Assembly: GCA_002067065.1 (NCBI GenBank)
Contig: MVPY01000092.1
Coordinates: 50,111-114,110 of the forward strand
DNA length: 64,000 nucleotides
Source of the DNA: Methanobacterium sp. PtaB.Bin024
GTDB taxonomy: Archaea; Methanobacteriota; Methanobacteria; Methanobacteriales; Methanobacteriaceae
Direction: 5' to 3'
The notes beneath the pieces are model-generated. The model saw nothing but the letters and a program-made list of their open reading frames with translations, was not told the origin of the DNA and ran no database searches. Shown in pieces: positions 29,088 through 38,926 of the stretch (positions within the stretch are counted from its first letter, which is position 1; each line of letters begins with the position of its first letter). The position numbers were made by a program, and so were the translations under genes.

Positions 29088-30617
29088 ATGGCTGACAATC
29101 AGTACAAATGGGGAACAGTTCTAGTTGCTTGTATGGCAATTTTTATCATTGTCCTAGATTCATCGGCAATGAACGTTGCAATTACCAACCTTGTAGTGGA
29201 ATTAAACACCACATTATCAACAATTCAAGCTATCATTGCATTATATGCTCTGATTATTGCTTCATTCATGTTGCTGGGAAGTAAAATCCAGGATATACTC
29301 GGCAGGAAGAAAACATTTCTTTTAGGACTGATTATCTATGGTTCTGGAACAACCATTGCAACTTTAAGTATAAACGCAGGCATGTTACTTGTAGGATGGG
29401 CTGTTCTGGAGGGTATAGGTGCAGCTATGATGTTCCCAGCGACTACAACCCTGGTGGGATCTAGTTACGAAGGGAAGGATAAAGTCACTGCCTTTGGAAT
29501 TTGGGGCGGTATTGCAGCGATGGGGGCTGCCATAGGCCCGATAATCGGGGGGATTTTCACCACATACCTCTCATGGAGACTGGTGTTTGCATCTGAACTG
29601 TTATTTATCGCAGCCATATTGATTTTCAGACATTATCTAACCGAATCAACCCCAACCTTAAAATGGAAAGATTTAGATGTTGTAGGGGCAATTCTTTCTA
29701 TAGTTTCACTAATATTAATCGTTCTGGGTATTTTACTCCTTACAAAACCCCAAAACTGGGAATACGTGACCCTGTTAATAGGTTCAGGTTCTGTTCTCTT
29801 TATAATATTCCTATTATGGCAAAAAAGAAGAATTAACCATGATCTGGAACCCCTAACGGACATTTCACTTTTAAAAAATCGTCTGTTTGCATTGGGTAAT
29901 ATAAACTCCATAATACAGCAGATTCCTCTGGCAGGTTTCTTGTTCATAATACCAGTATTCCTGCAACAAGTAACTAAACTAAACGCATTCAACACAGGCC
30001 TTACTCTCCTGCCAGCATCTCTAATCATTCTTGTGTTTTCGATACTTGGGGCGAGATTATCAACATTTTTAGAGTCTAAATATGTTCTTATGATTGGTTT
30101 TCTCATCTCAGCATGTGGAACTTTCTTACTGGGAGGGGTTTTTAATTTACATACTCAAATGATGGATATTATTCCCAGTACAATGGTCTTTGGTGTGGGA
30201 ATCGGTCTTTTACTGTCACAGTTAACCAATCTCACCATGTCTGCTGCCAAAGAGCAACAGGAAACTGATGCCTCTGGCCTGTATAACTCCTTTAAAAACT
30301 TAGGTTACTCTATAGGAACTGCTTTAATCGGAGTTTTACTTTTAATCGGAATATTTGGAGGGCTGACAACCAGTATAGAATCATCCAGCCTGGCCAGTAA
30401 TAAAACTACAGAACAGATCCAGGATGGTCTATTCAGCTACGTGGAGACAATGCAGACAGAAACACCCCAGATACCTCCAGAGTTAGTACCTGAAGCCACT
30501 CAGATAGTCGATTCTGCAATTAGCTCTGCAATGAAACAAACATTCACTGCATTATCATTGATCCTTCTTTTAGGATTTATCACCAGCATATTCCTACCAA
30601 AGAAAAAATCTATCTAG
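29088..30617 (+). CDS. MFS transporter, DHA2 family exporter
   Basis: The protein has 509 residues and about 14 membrane helices. IVLDSSAMNVAITNL in helix 1, KIQDILGRKKTFLLGL in loop 2-3 and GIWGGIAAMGAAIGPIIGG as motif C mark it as an EmrB/QacA-type drug/H+ antiporter. It is the second such exporter within 4 kb and is only distantly similar to the one at 26183. No membrane-fusion partner or regulator is adjacent. A double TTTAATCTCTAGAA repeat (29017-29030 and 29037-29050) lies just upstream and may be regulatory or a slippage duplicate. Confidence 0.87.
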   Translation: MADNQYKWGTVLVACMAIFIIVLDSSAMNVAITNLVVELNTTLSTIQAIIALYALIIASFMLLGSKIQDILGRKKTFLLGLIIYGSGTTIATLSINAGMLLVGWAVLEGIGAAMMFPATTTLVGSSYEGKDKVTAFGIWGGIAAMGAAIGPIIGGIFTTYLSWRLVFASELLFIAAILIFRHYLTESTPTLKWKDLDVVGAILSIVSLILIVLGILLLTKPQNWEYVTLLIGSGSVLFIIFLLWQKRRINHDLEPLTDISLLKNRLFALGNINSIIQQIPLAGFLFIIPVFLQQVTKLNAFNTGLTLLPASLIILVFSILGARLSTFLESKYVLMIGFLISACGTFLLGGVFNLHTQMMDIIPSTMVFGVGIGLLLSQLTNLTMSAAKEQQETDASGLYNSFKNLGYSIGTALIGVLLLIGIFGGLTTSIESSSLASNKTTEQIQDGLFSYVETMQTETPQIPPELVPEATQIVDSAISSAMKQTFTALSLILLLGFITSIFLPKKKSI

Positions 30618-30763
30618 AATTAAACACGATGATAAATGAATGGCTTTAGTAAAGGTTTTATTGGAATTTAATGGATTTATTAGAATTTAAGGATTATATT
30701 AAAATTTAATGGATCTATTGAACTGTTTAACTAGATTTACTCCAGATGACTTCAGATTGTGAT

Positions 30764-31348
30764 TTAAAAAGTTATTATTGGCTTTTTTAACAAGTCAGAG
30801 ATTAATGCATGGATAAAAGAAACTGGTACTAAAATAGTTCCTAGCATCATGGTTAATTCATACTGCAAACTACTTCTTGGATCAGCTTTCCCTCGAAATC
30901 TGTTAAAAAAGGAACTCCAGGGAATACCATAAGTATTTCCTATCATGATCATGCGAATAGAACCCAGTATAGCTTTTGCTTTGGACGTGCCATAGATTTG
31001 GACAATGCGCTGCCATGATTCCCTGGTAGGGTTTCCCCTGGTATCAGCATAGTGCTGCGCAAACATTATGGCTGCCACCTCGTCATCAGGAACATCATCT
31101 ATAATTCCAGAGAGCATATTTTGGATTTCTTCCGCGGTCATTCCACTTTCAAGAGCCCTTTTGGAGTGGGCGTAGGAACATATGGCACAGTTATTTACTT
31201 CAGTCACAGCAAGCATGATTCTTTCGGTGAATTGAGGGCTTATTTCATTGTTCCTTCTTGTCCTGAAAAAGTATTTCAGGGTTCTTATCCCATTATAAAA
31301 TATCCAGTAAGACTCTTTAACTGTGTAAAGGTTTTTACCAAATTTCAT
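30764..31348 (-). CDS. AhpD-like carboxymuconolactone decarboxylase family protein
   Basis: The protein has 194 residues. The AhpD core TEVNNCAICSYAHSKRALES carries the redox pair CxxC and the downstream His, as in alkylhydroperoxidases. A C-terminal extension of about 60 residues includes a hydrophobic segment (MMLGTILVPVSFIHALI), suggesting membrane attachment. Peroxide detoxification with a thiol donor is the family role. It is followed by a cation/proton antiporter gene that is upstream on the same strand. Confidence 0.8.
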   Translation of the reverse strand: MKFGKNLYTVKESYWIFYNGIRTLKYFFRTRRNNEISPQFTERIMLAVTEVNNCAICSYAHSKRALESGMTAEEIQNMLSGIIDDVPDDEVAAIMFAQHYADTRGNPTRESWQRIVQIYGTSKAKAILGSIRMIMIGNTYGIPWSSFFNRFRGKADPRSSLQYELTMMLGTILVPVSFIHALISDLLKKPIITF

Positions 31349-31406
31349 CTTTTCCCAGTTTGATCTGTTATTGTTAGATTTAATTTTTTATGATACTCCT
31401 TATTAA

Positions 31407-32606
31407 TTATTTTTCAGGTTCAAGAGCTTTTTCACCGTACAAACTGACTGCAAATGACCCTAAGGGTGCTGTGAATAAGATGGCAATTACAGCTATTGCC
31501 AGAATAAGCTGACCTGATGCAACCCCCATGGAAAGGGGTATAGCACCAATAGCTGCTTGTACAGTGGCCTTAGGAATGTAAGCCATAATACAGAATATTT
31601 TTTCCTTTAGATTAAGATTTGTGCCCAGTAAAGACACATAAACACCTGCACTGCGAGCCATTAGTCCAATTATTATTATGGTTAACCCGATTAGTGCATA
31701 TGAAGCTGCGAGATATATGTTTACCTGAGCACCTACCAGGACAAAAAGCAGTATCTCGGCAAATATCCATATTTTATCTAATTTGTCTGAAATTTCCATT
31801 CCAATTTCAGGCATTCTTTCTAGTATTACAAATCCGATCACCATTACTCCTACTAATGCCGCTATTGGTATAATACTGCTTAACACATCCCCAAGATTCT
31901 TTAACAGGATTGCTGAAGCCAGAATAATAAGCGTTTTTTCAGTGTTACGTATGCTAAAGTGTTTGAATAGGTATATCAGGAGTAATGCAATTACCAGACC
32001 GAATAAAATTCCGAATATGAATTGTATAGGAATACTAACAACAGTCATCAAGTAGTTTAGCTGTTGACCTCCATATATTCCTAGAAATATTGAAAAGATG
32101 GTTATGGAAACAACATCATCTACTGATGCACCGGTTAATATTATCAAGGGGATTCCTTTTTTTGTTCCCATCCTTTTTTTTATAAATGATAACATTTGGG
32201 GGACTATTACGGCTGGGGAAACTGCTGCTATGATAAAACCTAACATTCCGGCTTCTATAATAGGTAGGCCCAAAAGATAATGGGACACAAACATTACCGT
32301 AAGTCCTTCCACTACATCAGGAATGAAACTCATTTTGATAGCAGACATTCCCACTTTTCGCAGGCTTTCCATATGAATTCCGAATCCTGCTCTTAACAGA
32401 ATTATTATAAGGGCAATTACTCTTAAATCTCCAGATATGTTTAAAATAGCTTTATCAATTAAATTTAAGCCGTAAGGACCTATTATTATTCCCAAAATAA
32501 GCATTCCCAATAATCCCGGTAGTTTAAATCTGTTGAATATATTTCTGAAGAATAAACCAAGTAATATGATAAGAGCTACGCTAAAGGCAACATACTGAAA
32601 TTCCAT
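31407..32606 (-). CDS. Cation/proton antiporter, CPA2-type
   Basis: The protein has 399 residues and about 12-13 membrane helices. Features include LLGMLILGIIIGPYGLNLID in helix 2, LRAGFGI, GASVDDVVSITIF with the paired Asp residues expected of electrogenic Na+/H+ antiporters, and GVMVIGFVIL. No C-terminal TrkA domain is present. GGGGGCGAT precedes the ATG. It probably exchanges Na+ or K+ for protons and forms a unit with the AhpD-like gene 58 bases downstream. Confidence 0.85.
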   Translation of the reverse strand: MEFQYVAFSVALIILLGLFFRNIFNRFKLPGLLGMLILGIIIGPYGLNLIDKAILNISGDLRVIALIIILLRAGFGIHMESLRKVGMSAIKMSFIPDVVEGLTVMFVSHYLLGLPIIEAGMLGFIIAAVSPAVIVPQMLSFIKKRMGTKKGIPLIILTGASVDDVVSITIFSIFLGIYGGQQLNYLMTVVSIPIQFIFGILFGLVIALLLIYLFKHFSIRNTEKTLIILASAILLKNLGDVLSSIIPIAALVGVMVIGFVILERMPEIGMEISDKLDKIWIFAEILLFVLVGAQVNIYLAASYALIGLTIIIIGLMARSAGVYVSLLGTNLNLKEKIFCIMAYIPKATVQAAIGAIPLSMGVASGQLILAIAVIAILFTAPLGSFAVSLYGEKALEPEK

Positions 32607-32658
32607 TTAAATCGCCCCCTTCAGATGCTTTATAACTATTTGGAGACTTGGGGGTAAA

Positions 32659-32847
32659 TTGGATGATTTAAATAAAATCATACAAACTTCTTTGGTTTTG
32701 TTAAAATCAAAACAAAATAAACGGTATCCTAAAAAAGAATTTTTCGATAGGGTTAATTCCAACAACATCAGCTTCTTCCTCTTTATTGTTTTCCAGGAGT
32801 CATCAGCTTTTTTTTATAAGCGGTTAATGGTGAACCCCATCACCTAA
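32659..32847 (+). CDS. Doubtful small open frame
   Basis: A frame of 62 codons follows GGGGGT at usable spacing and begins MDDLNKIIQTSLVLLKSK. The second half (SFFLFIVFQESSAFFYKRL) does not look like its continuation. It could be a small protein or the 5' remnant of a frameshifted gene. The rest of the 540-base gap up to nikR shows only short duplications such as GAATTTTTCAAAG at 32891-32918. Confidence 0.25.
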   Translation: MDDLNKIIQTSLVLLKSKQNKRYPKKEFFDRVNSNNISFFLFIVFQESSAFFYKRLMVNPIT

Positions 32848-33144
32848 TAGTCATTATTATGTTCATTATATAAATAGTTTAAAAAAAATAGAATTTTTCA
32901 AAGGAGAATTTTTCAAAGTAAAACTCTAAAAAATTCTCTATTTGCTTATAAAACTCCATTCCGTCTTATAAATCTCAATTAACTCTTACAAATCAACATT
33001 AACTTCCATGATCTGAAATTAACCAACAACCCAGAAAATAATATGCAAATGATACTTTTAATAAAATTTTTGTTGATTAGGGAAATATTTAATAATTAAT
33101 AATTTAATAATAGTAACAATAGACATATTAACTTGGTGGTTGCG

Positions 33145-33549
33145 ATGAGAATTAGTATGTCCTTACCTAAAAAATTGTTAAACGACTTTGATGAAGTCTT
33201 AAAGGATAGAGGGTACACTTCAAGATCTAAAGGTATTAGAGATGCCTTGAAAGATTACATAGTGCGTTATCAGTGGATGAGAGACATGGAAGGTGACCGT
33301 GTGGGAATAATTGCCGTTATCTACAACCATCACTCCACTGGAGTGATGGAGGATATCACTAATACCCAGCACCTGTTCAGAGAATATATAAACGCCACCA
33401 TGCATCTTCACATGTCTGAAAAAAACTGTCTTGAAGTTATAATAGTTAAAGGAAATGCTGCCAAAATCCGTGACCTCACTGAACAAATTATGAGACTTAA
33501 AGGAGTAGAACATGTTAAATTAACCACCACTGCTGGTGGAAAAAATTAA
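33145..33549 (+). CDS. nikR: Nickel-responsive regulator NikR
   Basis: The protein has 134 residues, counted from the ATG at 33145 that begins MRISMSLPKKLLNDFDEVLK. An N-terminal ribbon-helix-helix domain (SRSKGIRDALKDY) is followed by an ACT-type domain with the nickel ligands: the His in YNHHSTG, two His in TMHLHMSEKNC and the final Cys. NikR represses or activates nickel uptake genes, which matter in methanogens for hydrogenases, F430 and CODH. No nickel transporter gene is adjacent, so its targets lie elsewhere. Confidence 0.92.
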   Translation: MRISMSLPKKLLNDFDEVLKDRGYTSRSKGIRDALKDYIVRYQWMRDMEGDRVGIIAVIYNHHSTGVMEDITNTQHLFREYINATMHLHMSEKNCLEVIIVKGNAAKIRDLTEQIMRLKGVEHVKLTTTAGGKN

Positions 33550-33635
33550 TAAACTTATCCAATTTTAAGGAAAGTCCATCCATTAAGTCCATAAGAGATA
33601 TCAAAGCAAACTCCACAATCAAGACTAATTATTCT

Positions 33636-35540
33636 CTAAAACAAACCACTCTCTTTTAACTTATTTTCAGCCCATTGCGCAGGTTTATCCATTTTTTCTT
33701 TAATTAACAGGGTCAATCCTAAGGCCAACACAGGAAATATGGCTAATGACCCCATACAATACCAGAAATTGCTCCAATAAACACCGGCCACCACTTCACG
33801 GAGTGCGCCAATAGCATAGGTCAATGGTAAGTAGGCATGTATTGCCTGGAAAAATGATGGTAGAATCTCTACAGGGAAGGTTCCTCCAGTGGCAGTTATC
33901 TGTAAAACAAGTATTATAATCGCCATAGCTTTACCTGCATTTCCAAAGGCAGATGTTAATGAATAGACTACGATCATAGAGCACAAACCTATATATACTG
34001 TGGTCACAACGAACAGAGGCACAGAAGAAAGCTGTATATTTAACATTATCGCCCCAACTGCAACCACCAAAGCTTGTAATATACTTATAATCAAGAATAA
34101 ACCCATTCTACCAAGATAAACTGTTTCGGCACTATACTCTTTCTCTGTTTTGACCCTCATGGTGATCATGGCCACAGCTATAATACAGCCAATCCACAAA
34201 GATAGGGAGATGTAGAAGGGAGCAAGGGCAGAACCATAATTATCCACTGTGTAAACATGTGTCTTGTTCAACACAACCGGGCTTTCAAAATAGCTTTTAA
34301 CACCACTTTGATCCATATCTGAAAAGGCAATTATCCTATCTAGATCTGCCTCATCAATTCCGTTAAGTTTACTGGCAGCAGTAGAAATAGCACTTCTAAA
34401 CTCAGGCCATTTTGAATTAGCTAAACTCAATTTAGCCGAAGCTTCATTAATTATCTGGTTAATATTTTCCTTATTATTGGCCAGAGTATTAATGGCACTG
34501 TCCATCTGGTCAATGGAAGTTTTAAGTTTATTCAACTTACTTGATGGATCATTACCTGCCTTAAGGTCAGCTTCAATTTCTTGAAGGATCCCTAATACTT
34601 TATTAGCCTTGGTAATATCTAGTTCAATTTGATCAATAATTGGTTTTAAATTTGTATCACCAGTTACATCATAAAGAGTAGTTAAAATAGCATCAAGATA
34701 TTTCAACGATTTTATAATAGTGTTAGTTGCTATTTCCATATTCTGAACAGTGGTGAGGGCTTTTGTTGGGTTTTCTTTAATATAAGTGTAAAGAGTATCA
34801 TATTTTTCCTTCACATAATTTGCTTCAGTCTGTATTTCTGGTAACTCTGCACTGAATGTGGGCCAGATATTATTAACCGTACTCATAACTGAATTTCCTT
34901 TTGCCAGGGTTGCATCGATATCTGTTAATTTCGTATTCAACTCATTGATCATGGTTTTGGTTTTTAGAATCTGTGCCTTGTTTTCTTTAACCTGTTCCCC
35001 CACCTCACTGAGCTTTCCGAAAATGATTCCGTCAATGGTTTTAACTACTTCATCATTGATTTGTGCCTGTATAGTATCTGCTCCGGCATTTGTCATTCTG
35101 GGGACTATGGCATTCAGTTTGTCATTGACTAAATATTCTATCTGGGCTGATTGAGGATTTGAAGTGTCAACTGAAAAAATTTGCTGGCTGAAATTAGCAG
35201 GAATTATCAAAGCAGCATAATAATCCCCCTTTTTAACTCCCTCTCGTGCAGTCTTCTCATCAACAAACTGCCAGCTGAACTTGTCATTATTTTTCAATTC
35301 TTCAACCAGGGAGTCACCTATATTATATCGCGTTCCATTGTAAGTGTATCCTGAATCTCCATCTACTACTGCAACTTTTATATTAGAAGTTAAGGAGTAG
35401 GGATCCCATGTTGCTTGAATATTTAACAGCGCATAAAGTGAAGGTATTATGGTAATCGCCAACAAAACAAATAAAACCACCGGGCTGTGTATGACAGTTT
35501 TAATATCATTTTTAAAGATTTCTCTAGCACCTTTTATCAT
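33636..35540 (-). CDS. YhgE/Pip-family ABC-2-type membrane protein
   Basis: Start ATG 35540 has GAGGT nine bases before it. The 634-residue product has one N-terminal helix (IHSPVVLFVLLAITIIPSLY) and a large outside domain with helical spacer regions of about 350 residues. Five or six C-terminal helices belong to the ABC-2 permease type. The YhgE/Pip family includes phage infection protein and ESX-type secretion components such as EsaA. It may export or assemble surface material. It is monocistronic and convergent with nikR. Confidence 0.85.
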   Translation of the reverse strand: MIKGAREIFKNDIKTVIHSPVVLFVLLAITIIPSLYALLNIQATWDPYSLTSNIKVAVVDGDSGYTYNGTRYNIGDSLVEELKNNDKFSWQFVDEKTAREGVKKGDYYAALIIPANFSQQIFSVDTSNPQSAQIEYLVNDKLNAIVPRMTNAGADTIQAQINDEVVKTIDGIIFGKLSEVGEQVKENKAQILKTKTMINELNTKLTDIDATLAKGNSVMSTVNNIWPTFSAELPEIQTEANYVKEKYDTLYTYIKENPTKALTTVQNMEIATNTIIKSLKYLDAILTTLYDVTGDTNLKPIIDQIELDITKANKVLGILQEIEADLKAGNDPSSKLNKLKTSIDQMDSAINTLANNKENINQIINEASAKLSLANSKWPEFRSAISTAASKLNGIDEADLDRIIAFSDMDQSGVKSYFESPVVLNKTHVYTVDNYGSALAPFYISLSLWIGCIIAVAMITMRVKTEKEYSAETVYLGRMGLFLIISILQALVVAVGAIMLNIQLSSVPLFVVTTVYIGLCSMIVVYSLTSAFGNAGKAMAIIILVLQITATGGTFPVEILPSFFQAIHAYLPLTYAIGALREVVAGVYWSNFWYCMGSLAIFPVLALGLTLLIKEKMDKPAQWAENKLKESGLF

Positions 35541-35927
35541 TAAAACCAAACCTCATCTGACATAAAAATAATATGTGTAAATGGAATTAATTTTAAGAGG
35601 TAATGGTATCCACTGTTATCCTATAAAAATATTTCTTAGATTATTAATTATGTTAAATTGGTTTAAACTAAATTTCTTGGAAAACGGTGCGATTCAATAA
35701 GAAATAAGAATTCCTGAAGAACCTTTATTATAAATATTGTATTTTAATCCCAGAATAAGAAATTGTATTAATTTTTAATTATCAAGAGTGGAGTAAGGAC
35801 AAGATATAAAAAACCGTAAATCTTATTATATTACTAATATTATTAGTTTCAAACTAAAGTGGTTGACTATGCGGTTGACTATACTATTAATTCATAGCAA
35901 TTTTCATTGAAAAATGGTGAACATATT
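35541..35927. other. Intergenic region upstream of the radical SAM peptide-modifying locus
   Basis: About 385 AT-rich bases. TTATTATATTACT near 35823-35835 is TATA-like. A short direct repeat GGTTGACTAT occurs at about 35862-35882. A GGTGA ribosome binding site ends the gap. No gene was seen. Confidence 0.4.
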
Positions 35928-37082
35928 ATGGCTTTTCATGTGATGCTGGTTCCAACTTTGGGATGTCCTTCTAACTGTGAGTATTGCTGGAGTTCTGAGG
36001 AAGGTTCTCCAGTGATGAGTGTTGATACTATCAAAGAAGTAGTAGAATGGCTTTATGGCTTCCGTGAGGAACCTGTTACCTTCACCTTCCATGGTGGGGA
36101 GCCATTACTGGCAGGATATGACTTTTTCAAAAAAGCACTACCACTCCTAAAAGACGGACTAATCCACCTCAAACCCGCTTTTGCCCTGCAAACCAATTTA
36201 TGGAACATGACAGATGAATTGGCTGAGTTATTCAAAGAATATGAGATACCAATTGGCTCCAGCCTGGATGGTCCAGAAGAACTTAATGATCTGCAGAGGG
36301 GATCAGGGTACTATCAGAAGACCATGCAGGGGTATGAAATTGCAAAGGCCCATGATCTGCAGGTCAGTTTCATATCCACCTTCACCTCATATTCCATCCA
36401 GTACAAAGAAGATATCTTTAATTTCTTCCTGGAAAATGGTTTGAACCTTAAGTTACACCCTGCCCTGCCATCATTACGTGACGATAACCCTGAAAAATGG
36501 GCCCTGTCTCCTGAAGACTATGGGGAACTACTGATATATTTACTGGATCAGTATCTGGAAAATATGGATCGTATCGAGGTTAAAAATATTGACCACTTGG
36601 CAAAATGTGTTTTCACCCGCAGAGGAGTGGTTTGCACTTTTGTAGATTGTATGGGAGACACCTTTGCAGTGGGTCCTGATGGGAGTATATATCCCTGCTA
36701 CCGTTTCGTTGGTATGCCTGAATACGTTATGGGTAATGTGGTTGATCATCCCAGTATGGATGAACTCGCCCAATCCGATGCATGGAAGCTTCTCCATGAA
36801 TTCAAGGATTACGTTGATTCAGAATGTAAAAGATGTACCTACATCAAATTTTGTAGAGGAGGATGCCCATATAATGCCCTTAAAATCAATGACAAAACTG
36901 GTAAAGCAGAGATAAACGGGGTAGACCCTCACTGCACAGCTTATAAGATAATCTTCAAAGAGATCACCAAACGGGCAACCAAAGAAATGTTAGGTCCCAG
37001 CATGGGTATGGCACCAGATGCATCTGGTATGGATGAAAAAGGCAAAAATGGAATAATGTCCATAATGCTTAAACCACTATGA
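35928..37082 (+). CDS. Radical SAM/SPASM peptide-modifying enzyme (TIGR04083-like)
   Basis: The ATG at 35928 follows GGTGA, and residue 2 onward reads AFHVMLVPTLGCPSNCEYCW, with the CxxxCxxC cluster very near the N-terminus. The 384-residue enzyme has FTFHGGEPLLAG and a SPASM region with CMGDTFAVGPDGSIYPCYRF and CKRCTYIKFCRGGCPYNAL for extra clusters. As far as I recall, this matches a methanogen family proposed to modify small Cys-rich peptides. Two genes downstream is a 56-residue peptide with two CxxC pairs. The reaction is unknown; thioether or C-C crosslinking is a guess. Confidence 0.85.
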   Translation: MAFHVMLVPTLGCPSNCEYCWSSEEGSPVMSVDTIKEVVEWLYGFREEPVTFTFHGGEPLLAGYDFFKKALPLLKDGLIHLKPAFALQTNLWNMTDELAELFKEYEIPIGSSLDGPEELNDLQRGSGYYQKTMQGYEIAKAHDLQVSFISTFTSYSIQYKEDIFNFFLENGLNLKLHPALPSLRDDNPEKWALSPEDYGELLIYLLDQYLENMDRIEVKNIDHLAKCVFTRRGVVCTFVDCMGDTFAVGPDGSIYPCYRFVGMPEYVMGNVVDHPSMDELAQSDAWKLLHEFKDYVDSECKRCTYIKFCRGGCPYNALKINDKTGKAEINGVDPHCTAYKIIFKEITKRATKEMLGPSMGMAPDASGMDEKGKNGIMSIMLKPL

Positions 37083-37190
37083 TTTAATTCATTCTAGATA
37101 CAAAATTTTTACTTTGAGAAAAAAGCGTTTAACAAAAAAAATGAACAAAAAAATAAAATGAAAAATGAAAATAATAGAGAGATTGATTGA

Positions 37191-37469
37191 ATGAAAAAAA
37201 ATACACCCGTGATAATGGGGGTTCTATTGATAGTAGGTGTAGCAGCCCTGGGTTACTTCGCTGATCTCGATAATCAGGGCAATAATTCCACCAACAATTC
37301 GGATAATTATTCCTTTATAAAATATCCTAATTTAATTAACCAAACACAGTCTGACCAGTCTGACCAGCAGGATCAGTCCTCAACATCGTCAGATCAACAA
37401 TCCCAAAATACTCCAAAAAACAGTACCAATACAACCAGTGAAAACATGACTGTAAACTCCACAGAATAA
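37191..37469 (+). CDS. Small secreted Asn/Ser/Gln-rich protein
   Basis: The protein has 92 residues. A Lys-rich start and a hydrophobic stretch VIMGVLLIVGVAALGYFADL form a signal or anchor. The rest is low-complexity, with NNSTNNSDNYS, a QSDQSDQQDQSS tract and several N-x-T/S sequons. It has no Cys. It lies between the radical SAM gene and the Cys-rich peptide gene, and a similar protein lies at 38326. Function unknown. Confidence 0.6.
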   Translation: MKKNTPVIMGVLLIVGVAALGYFADLDNQGNNSTNNSDNYSFIKYPNLINQTQSDQSDQQDQSSTSSDQQSQNTPKNSTNTTSENMTVNSTE

Positions 37470-37551
37470 AATTAGTAATATATACTAACTGTGTTTTAAC
37501 TGCTAAATCAACCTGAAAAAATACATCTACAGATTTTCAGGAGGCTATATC

Positions 37552-37722
37552 ATGAATCTTGGAAAATTAAATGAAAAATGTCCTGAGTGTGGTTCCAAGG
37601 ATAAAACCCTAAAAAGAAGATTAGATGCTAAACTTCATGCTTTTGGCACAACACAATCCCTAACCTGTAGTAACTGTGGTTATGTGTTTAAAACCCCTGA
37701 AGATAAAAAAAAAGACCATTAA
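37552..37722 (+). CDS. Cys-rich 56-residue peptide, candidate substrate of the radical SAM enzyme
   Basis: CAGGAGG stands eight bases before the ATG. The peptide has two CxxC pairs: KCPECGSKD near residue 10 and TCSNCGYVF near residue 42. The segment between them, LDAKLHAFGTTQ, looks highly conserved in type. It ends with a basic, charged tail. I take it to be a member of the small Cys-rich peptide family (TIGR04165, as I recall it) found beside TIGR04083-type radical SAM enzymes. It could instead be an ordinary zinc ribbon. Confidence 0.7.
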   Translation: MNLGKLNEKCPECGSKDKTLKRRLDAKLHAFGTTQSLTCSNCGYVFKTPEDKKKDH

Positions 37723-37934
37723 CTCATTGAACTCTATTTGATTTGATATTAAACCAACTGATTAACTCTATAGGTTGATTGAATTTATTTTTTAAATTTT
37801 TTTATTCCAAATCTTCCTTATTAACTTACCAAATATCGATTATCTTTATCAAACTCCCATTTATCTTCATTGATTTATTAAAGATTGAAAATCATAAATA
37901 AAATAGAATATAGATAAAAAGGGAAGTGTTCTAA

Positions 37935-38249
37935 GTGGAAGTTGAGTTCTGTTTGGAAAATCTGGAGAAATGTCTCTGTGACTGCTGTCCTGTGCAAAAT
38001 AAGTCCAGATGTGTTTTGGATAAAATGAAAATAATACAGGAAATCTCACAGGACGACTTGGACTCCAGGATAATGATTGAAAAAGAAAGAATACCTGCAA
38101 TATACTGTGCAAGTGGCAAAACCACTGTAGAGGATTTAAATTCACTTCAGGAATGCCAATGTGAGAAATGTATGGTCTGGAAAGAAAATAATTTATTCAG
38201 TGGTGAACCAGCAGGCTATTTTTGTAGAGATGGGAAATCTAAACACTAA
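37935..38249 (+). CDS. Cys-rich protein with two DUF2769-type modules
   Basis: The protein has 104 residues from a GTG start. It holds two copies of a module. The first is KCLCDCCPVQNKSRC, ending in IYCASG. The second is CQCEKCMVW, ending in GYFCRDG. The C-x-C-x2-C pattern and the closing aromatic-Cys pair match DUF2769 proteins of methanogens, which probably bind metal or an Fe-S cluster. The same two-module arrangement occurs at the N-terminus of the glutamate-synthase-like protein at 42389. Its place after the Cys-rich peptide gene suggests a shared role. Confidence 0.7.
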   Translation: MEVEFCLENLEKCLCDCCPVQNKSRCVLDKMKIIQEISQDDLDSRIMIEKERIPAIYCASGKTTVEDLNSLQECQCEKCMVWKENNLFSGEPAGYFCRDGKSKH

Positions 38250-38325
38250 AATAGGGTTATAATCCTGGTTAGAGGAATAAAGATATAAATATAATAATAA
38301 CCAGATGTTTAAAAGAGGGTGTTTG

Positions 38326-38634
38326 ATGATTAAGAATGATGTGATAATTGTAACCATATTGCTGGTTGGAGTGATTGCTGGATCAGTGATGGGTATGTTT
38401 TACAGTCCAGCTGCGGCATCAGATGAAAATCAGATAGGTAACAACACAACTCAGAATACAACTAATACATCTGAAGTCCAGAACAGTTCTAATACTACTC
38501 AATCAACCCTAAAAACCAGTTCACCCAGCAGTGATCTGCAAACAACCTCAACCAGCACATACAATAATCAGAGTACTACCTACCAAACAGAAAATGAAAA
38601 TAACAATTCAATGGATGAAAACTCAACTGTTTAA
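38326..38634 (+). CDS. Small secreted Asn/Thr/Ser-rich protein
   Basis: Start ATG 38326 follows GAGGGTG; the longer frame from 38305 is less likely. The 102-residue product has a signal-like segment IIVTILLVGVIAGSVMGMF and a long tail of NNTTQNTTNTS-type sequence with many N-x-T/S sequons. There is no Cys and no domain. It closes the locus that starts with the radical SAM enzyme and is the second protein of this kind there. Confidence 0.6.
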   Translation: MIKNDVIIVTILLVGVIAGSVMGMFYSPAAASDENQIGNNTTQNTTNTSEVQNSSNTTQSTLKTSSPSSDLQTTSTSTYNNQSTTYQTENENNNSMDENSTV

Positions 38635-38926
38635 TTAAAACCAGTTTTTATCATACCTTTTTTATTCTCACAATTTAGTTAAACCCACAAATTTTATTTA
38701 AAAAATATTTTTAACAGATTAATAATTTTAACAGTATTTCATGGTGCAAGATCATGGTGCAAGAAATGTATTCAGTTGATTACATATTTAAATACTAAAA
38801 GATTTTAAAAAAGTAAAACTAATAAGTAAAAGAAGAAAATATTTGACAATACTATTATTGAAACAATAATATCCCATGGGATTTAATGGTCAATTTTTTT
38901 TAAAGATAATCGAATGGACTGATAAT

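Noticed and set aside
29633..30106. 157-codon open frame on the minus strand
   Set aside because: It lies wholly inside the DHA2 exporter gene, is rich in Arg and Ile as expected of an antisense shadow, and has no ribosome binding site.
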